This document shows, one piece after another, positions 43,367 to 44,583 of a stretch of 44,583 nucleotides of DNA. The notes beneath the pieces are model-generated. The model was not told the DNA's origin. It saw nothing but the letters and a program-made list of their open reading frames with translations, and did not search any database. The stretch lies in contig NZ_LWLS01000106.1 in assembly GCF_001905095.1 (NCBI RefSeq), forward strand, positions 1 to 44,583. Direction: 5' to 3'. Position 1 is the first letter of the stretch. The number at the start of each line of letters is the position of its first letter. A program made the translations under genes and the position numbers. This DNA is from Micromonospora sp. CB01531 (lineage in GTDB: Bacteria > Actinomycetota > Actinomycetes > Mycobacteriales > Micromonosporaceae).

Positions 43367-44212
43367 CTATGGAGCGTCAGCCTCGCGGGAGCTACGCAAT
43401 GCGCCGGCGGCCACCAGTCCCGCACCGGCGAGCGCGATTGCCGCCTCTATGGCGCGCGATACCTGCGGGAAGCCTTCCGTTGGCGTGCTCAGCGCCACCC
43501 CTATGGTCAGGAGGACGCCGTCGGGAGGGTTAGCCATAACCCACCAGCCTGACCACTGCTCGGCGAGATCCGAGTAGGCGTGAGCCGCCTCGAGTGACAG
43601 CAGGAACAACCCCACCGGGAGCAGCCAACGCCGGTCGGTCCGCCACCCTGACAGCGCGAATGTCCCCACGGTTACGAGGGCAGCGAGCAGCGCCGGCCAC
43701 ACCGCCCCGAGCAGGTCGATCAGCGGATAACGGCCGAACTCCCGCGCGGCGCTCAGCCCGAACCAGGCGAGTAGCAGCAGCGCGAGGACTGTCGTCGCGA
43801 CACCCCGCCGCCTGCCGCGTGACGGTAACGCCAACGCACCGGCCGCGAGACAGAGAACGCCAAGCGCCAGACCCAGCGCGGCGAGCCTTTCCCGGTCGAT
43901 CATCTCCTGCCAACGCGCCAACATGGCCGTCTTCGTTACCCCTTGGCCGTGTGGCAGCCAGCCTGCTTCATCGACCTGTTCCTGGTACCAGAACAGTCTT
44001 ACCGCCGCGACCACGGCAAGTAGCCCGATACCGGCGGCGACGGCCCACCTCACGCGGCGCACACCCCGACTCACCAGCACGTAGCCGAGCAATGCGAGCA
44101 GCATGACCAGGCCGAACTGCAGCGACGCGGCTGCCATGGCGAGCAGCGCTGCCGCAACCGAAAGCAAACCAGCCGCGACGGATGCAACGAGCAGGCCGAA
44201 CGGAAGACGCAT
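43367..44212 (-). CDS. polytopic membrane protein
   Basis: A 281-residue protein with about eight hydrophobic segments (LLVASVAAGLLSVAAALLAM, AVAAGIGLLAVVAAVRLFW, LALGLALGVLCLAAGALAL, TTVLALLLLAWFGL, LLAALVTVGTFALSG, LLPVGLFLLSLEAAHAYS, VLLTIGVALS, IALAGAGLVAAGAL). The loop after helix 3 is polar (YQEQVDEAGWLPHG). No family is recognised. The open frame extends to 44359, but the ATG at 44212 starts right before the first helix; no strong ribosome site is present. It lies between repeat A copy 2 and repeat B copy 2. Confidence 0.65.
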   Translation of the reverse strand: MRLPFGLLVASVAAGLLSVAAALLAMAAASLQFGLVMLLALLGYVLVSRGVRRVRWAVAAGIGLLAVVAAVRLFWYQEQVDEAGWLPHGQGVTKTAMLARWQEMIDRERLAALGLALGVLCLAAGALALPSRGRRRGVATTVLALLLLAWFGLSAAREFGRYPLIDLLGAVWPALLAALVTVGTFALSGWRTDRRWLLPVGLFLLSLEAAHAYSDLAEQWSGWWVMANPPDGVLLTIGVALSTPTEGFPQVSRAIEAAIALAGAGLVAAGALRSSREADAP

Positions 44213-44326
44213 GGCCAAGATCGTGACACATAGTCCGGAAGTGCGCGCCCGAGCTGCCTGAGCAGCAGTCGCGGGGCATGGGGCAGGTGCTCGCCCCAAA
44301 ACGTGGAGCGGGCCGCCTGGCAAGCC

Positions 44327-44352
44327 GTCCGCATCTAGTCCGCAAGAGGCCG
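44327..44352. repeat. dispersed direct repeat B, copy 2
   Basis: A 26-bp segment, 24/26 identical to 42974-42999, placed 24 bp beyond the integrase stop codon. Possible attachment-site core or recombination remnant. Confidence 0.7.
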
Positions 44353-44375
44353 TCCGCACTGAGTCCGCAGCAGCA

Positions 44376-44583
44376 CTAGCGGCCGCCCCGGTCGAGGCGG
44401 TCCGCGACCTGGTCCAGGTGGTCCTCGAACAGGTCCGCGTACACGTCCAGCGTCATCCCTGCCGAGGCGTGCCCGAGCATCGGCGGCACCGCCTTCACGT
44501 TGGCACCCTCGGCCACTTCGAGACTCGCTGCCGTGTGCCGCAGCTCGTGCGGTGTCAGACACCCCAGGAGCTGAGGTGTCAAG
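44376..44583 (-). CDS. int: tyrosine recombinase/integrase, C-terminal part (cut by window edge)
   Basis: The last 68 or so residues of a phage-type integrase: LTPHELRHTAASLEVAEGAN carries the HxxR catalytic pair, VKAVPPMLGHASAGMTLDVYADLF holds the LGH box and the nucleophile Tyr, and the chain ends DRLDRGGR. The gene enters from beyond the right edge and reads leftward. The catalytic residues shown are intact. The bases at the edge contain the palindromic word GTGTCAGACAC (44552-44562), also found at 39788-39798. It most likely drives integration of the element to its left. Confidence 0.85.
   Translation of the reverse strand, partial: LTPQLLGCLTPHELRHTAASLEVAEGANVKAVPPMLGHASAGMTLDVYADLFEDHLDQVADRLDRGGR

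Noticed and set aside
1..44583. tRNA, rRNA, CRISPR array or transposase
   Set aside because: I looked for T-loop-like words, regularly spaced repeats and DDE/serine transposase motifs and found none; the tandem repeats present are too few and too short for CRISPR.

Overview
The window is high-GC DNA with GTG and TTG starts, short ATGA/GTGA gene overlaps and gene families typical of Micromonosporaceae (Actinobacteria). This is judged from codon use and protein style only; no rRNA, tRNA or other taxonomic marker was found. It is almost entirely accessory: defence genes, decayed gene remnants, orphan regulators and the cargo of integrative elements.

Layout. Positions 1-970 hold an NAD-dependent epimerase remnant and a 30-bp perfect palindrome. 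Positions 973-4208 carry an HTH/TPR regulator, a convergent HAD phosphatase, a possible 37-residue membrane peptide and a SUKH (SMI1/KNR4) protein. Positions 4816-19740 form a defence island: a Gabija-like pair (OLD/TOPRIM nuclease plus short UvrD-type helicase), a zinc-ribbon/PD-(D/E)XK protein of unknown family, a 1409-residue GHKL-ATPase/DUF3883 protein divergent from it, and a single-chain type ISP restriction-modification enzyme. Positions 20.0-21.4 kb hold small conserved hypotheticals and an integrase fragment.

Positions 21.6-28.85 kb contain a long minus-strand operon: four small proteins, a GPP34/GOLPH3-like protein, an APC amino-acid permease, two paralogous GNATs (the second with a degraded acetyl-CoA loop) and a zinc-ribbon/TPR protein. 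It diverges from a GntR/UTRA regulator coupled to a third GNAT, and the gap between them carries two inverted repeats. Positions 28.86-30.3 kb are the broken remains of a lanthipeptide/thiopeptide-type RiPP locus (LanB C-terminal-type enzyme and a frameshifted LanC). An NAD-dependent DNA ligase follows.

Positions 32.5-44.6 kb look like the DNA-handling module and right end of an integrative element: an HTH protein, a frameshifted cytosine-5 methyltransferase, a second SUKH protein, a catalytic plus degenerate pair of DNA methyltransferases, and a sigma-like HTH protein preceded by about 800 bp holding 17 copies of the hexamer TGTCAG/CTGACA. Two membrane-protein cargo units follow, each bracketed by the same two dispersed repeats, then the C-terminus of a tyrosine integrase running off the window.

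The most unusual items are the TGTCAG array, the divergent nuclease/GHKL pair, the two cases of an intact enzyme beside a degenerate paralogue, and the repeat-bracketed cargo units next to the integrase.
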